Shown piece by piece: positions 6,927 to 7,405 of a stretch of 7,405 nucleotides of DNA (the first letter of the stretch is position 1; each line of letters begins with the position of its first letter). Below the pieces are notes generated by a model. It ran no database searches and was not told the DNA's origin. It saw nothing but the letters and a program-made list of their open reading frames with translations. Made by a program: the position numbers and the translations under genes. Origin of the DNA: 2-12-FULL-40-12 sp964518135 (GTDB taxonomy: Bacteria; Patescibacteriota; Minisyncoccia; Minisyncoccales; 2-12-FULL-40-12); contig CAZFEY010000034.1 in NCBI GenBank assembly GCA_964518135.1, forward strand, positions 1-7,405. Reading direction: 5' to 3'.

Positions 6927-6954
6927 TTGACAGTAAGTTGATATGGTCTAAAAT
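6927..6954 (+). promoter_or_regulatory. TTGACA-16-TAAAAT promoter for the coiled-coil gene
   Basis: A perfect -35 (TTGACA, 6927-6932) is followed after 16 bp by TAAAAT (6949-6954, 5 of 6). The -35 begins 4 nt after the kinase stop codon. Seven bases separate the -10 from ATG 6962, so the transcript should start on or next to the start codon. This makes the next gene its own transcription unit despite its closeness to the kinase. Confidence 0.7.
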
Positions 6955-6961
6955 TAAAACC

Positions 6962-7315
6962 ATGGCTGAATTAACCAAGAAAGACATAAAAGAGGTTTTT
7001 GTAGAAGCGATTGAGCCATTTGTTACGTCGATTCAGAAGGATTTCGAGAAGTTAGACGCAAAAATCGATCTAAAAACCGATAAGCTTGATAATCGTTTGG
7101 CTAAAGTTGAATTTGAGTTAAAAGAAACAAGGCATGACATTCTTGGTGTTAATGAGGATGTAAAATGGATGAAGGGTAATTCGAGTGAGTTATTCGCAAA
7201 ACTTGATAAGTTCATTATGCTTCTTGAAAAGAACGAACAGGAAATCTTAATGCTCTCTGCCCAACTGAAACGTATTGAAGAGCGGGTGAACAAGCTTGAA
7301 TCTCGTCAGCAGTAA
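6962..7315 (+). CDS. Small coiled-coil protein, function unknown
   Basis: The 117-residue protein (MAELTKKDIKEVF...) is predicted to be almost wholly alpha-helical and highly charged. Heptad-like spacing of hydrophobic residues is visible at about 24-57 (FEKLDAKIDLKTDKLDNRL and onward) and about 76-114 (ELFAKLDKFIMLLEK through RIEERVNKLES), with a break around GNSS (72-75). It has no cysteine, no signal peptide and no membrane segment. ATG 6962 is preferred over the in-frame TTG at 6938, because the promoter's -10 box overlaps the codons between them, so the mRNA would begin near 6962. It likely forms homo-oligomers or is a structural or adaptor coil. Small proteins of this kind recur in CPR genomes as far as I recall, without known function. 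Adjacency to the kinase does not prove a link because it has its own promoter. Confidence 0.75.
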   Translation: MAELTKKDIKEVFVEAIEPFVTSIQKDFEKLDAKIDLKTDKLDNRLAKVEFELKETRHDILGVNEDVKWMKGNSSELFAKLDKFIMLLEKNEQEILMLSAQLKRIEERVNKLESRQQ

Positions 7316-7405
7316 TTCATTCTTGGCAGCCTTGCCGCAAGCGAAGTAGCGGAGTGATTAAAAAACCTGCACATTTCTTTTTGTTATCGTTACTGTCCTT
7401 ACTCT

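Noticed and set aside
6938..6961. TTG at 6938 as the start of the coiled-coil gene
   Set aside because: The eight extra codons overlap the -10 region of the promoter at 6927-6954; ATG 6962 fits the predicted transcript start.
7331..7352. Possible terminator hairpins after the coiled-coil gene (CTTG-CCG-CAAG, or CCGC/GCGG)
   Set aside because: The stems are only 4 bp and mutually exclusive. The nearest T-run is over 20 bases away, so nothing supportable remains in 7316-7405.
1..7405. Alternative genetic code (UGA recoded, as in Gracilibacteria)
   Set aside because: No in-frame TGA occurs in any gene. The absence of TGA among seven stops is too small a sample to mean anything.
1..7405. CRISPR array, tRNA or rRNA genes, insertion sequence
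   Set aside because: No regular repeat-spacer pattern, cloverleaf, rRNA-like stretch, transposase or terminal inverted repeats were seen on either strand.

Overview
The window reads as a compact, AT-leaning bacterial segment most like a Patescibacteria/CPR (Parcubacteria-type) genome. This assignment is inference. It rests on short or zero spacing between genes, no recognisable Shine-Dalgarno sequence before any start, promoters of the TGCTATAAT type lying directly on start codons, and protein families (a PaaK-like ligase, a many-pass orphan histidine kinase, a small coiled-coil protein) that I associate with those genomes. All seven genes end in TAA or TAG and none has an in-frame TGA, so nothing suggests a recoded stop.

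Layout. Positions 1-2405 hold two plus-strand genes: the 3' part of a PaaK-like AMP-binding ligase, open at the window edge, and a ThiF/E1-like adenylyltransferase 9 nt after it. A 138-bp convergent gap follows. Then comes a minus-strand gene (3155-2544) for a small protein with one C-terminal membrane helix. A divergent promoter region of about 100 bp (3156-3256) drives this gene one way. The other way it drives a tight three-gene plus-strand operon: a long nitroreductase-family flavoprotein (3257-4327), a SAM-dependent methyltransferase-like protein (4328-5296, no gap) and a membrane histidine kinase (5300-6922, 3-nt gap). A separate TTGACA-16-TAAAAT promoter then precedes a 117-residue coiled-coil protein (6962-7315). 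The last 90 bases hold nothing I can assign.

How the genes may work together. The ligase (carboxylate activation), the E1-like protein (adenylation of a C-terminal or free carboxylate), the flavin oxidoreductase and the methyltransferase look like a small modification pathway, with a sensor kinase in the same operon as half of it. The E1-like and nitroreductase proteins match, as separate genes, the two halves of the mycobacterial Rv1355c ('MoeY')-type fused protein as I recall it. Substrate and product are unknown. No ubiquitin-like or ThiS/MoaD-like carrier is visible in the window.

A second theme is initiation. At three independent starts the -10 box lies 6-7 nt upstream of the start codon, which predicts leaderless mRNAs. 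The two divergent -10 regions are near-perfect inverted copies of one another.
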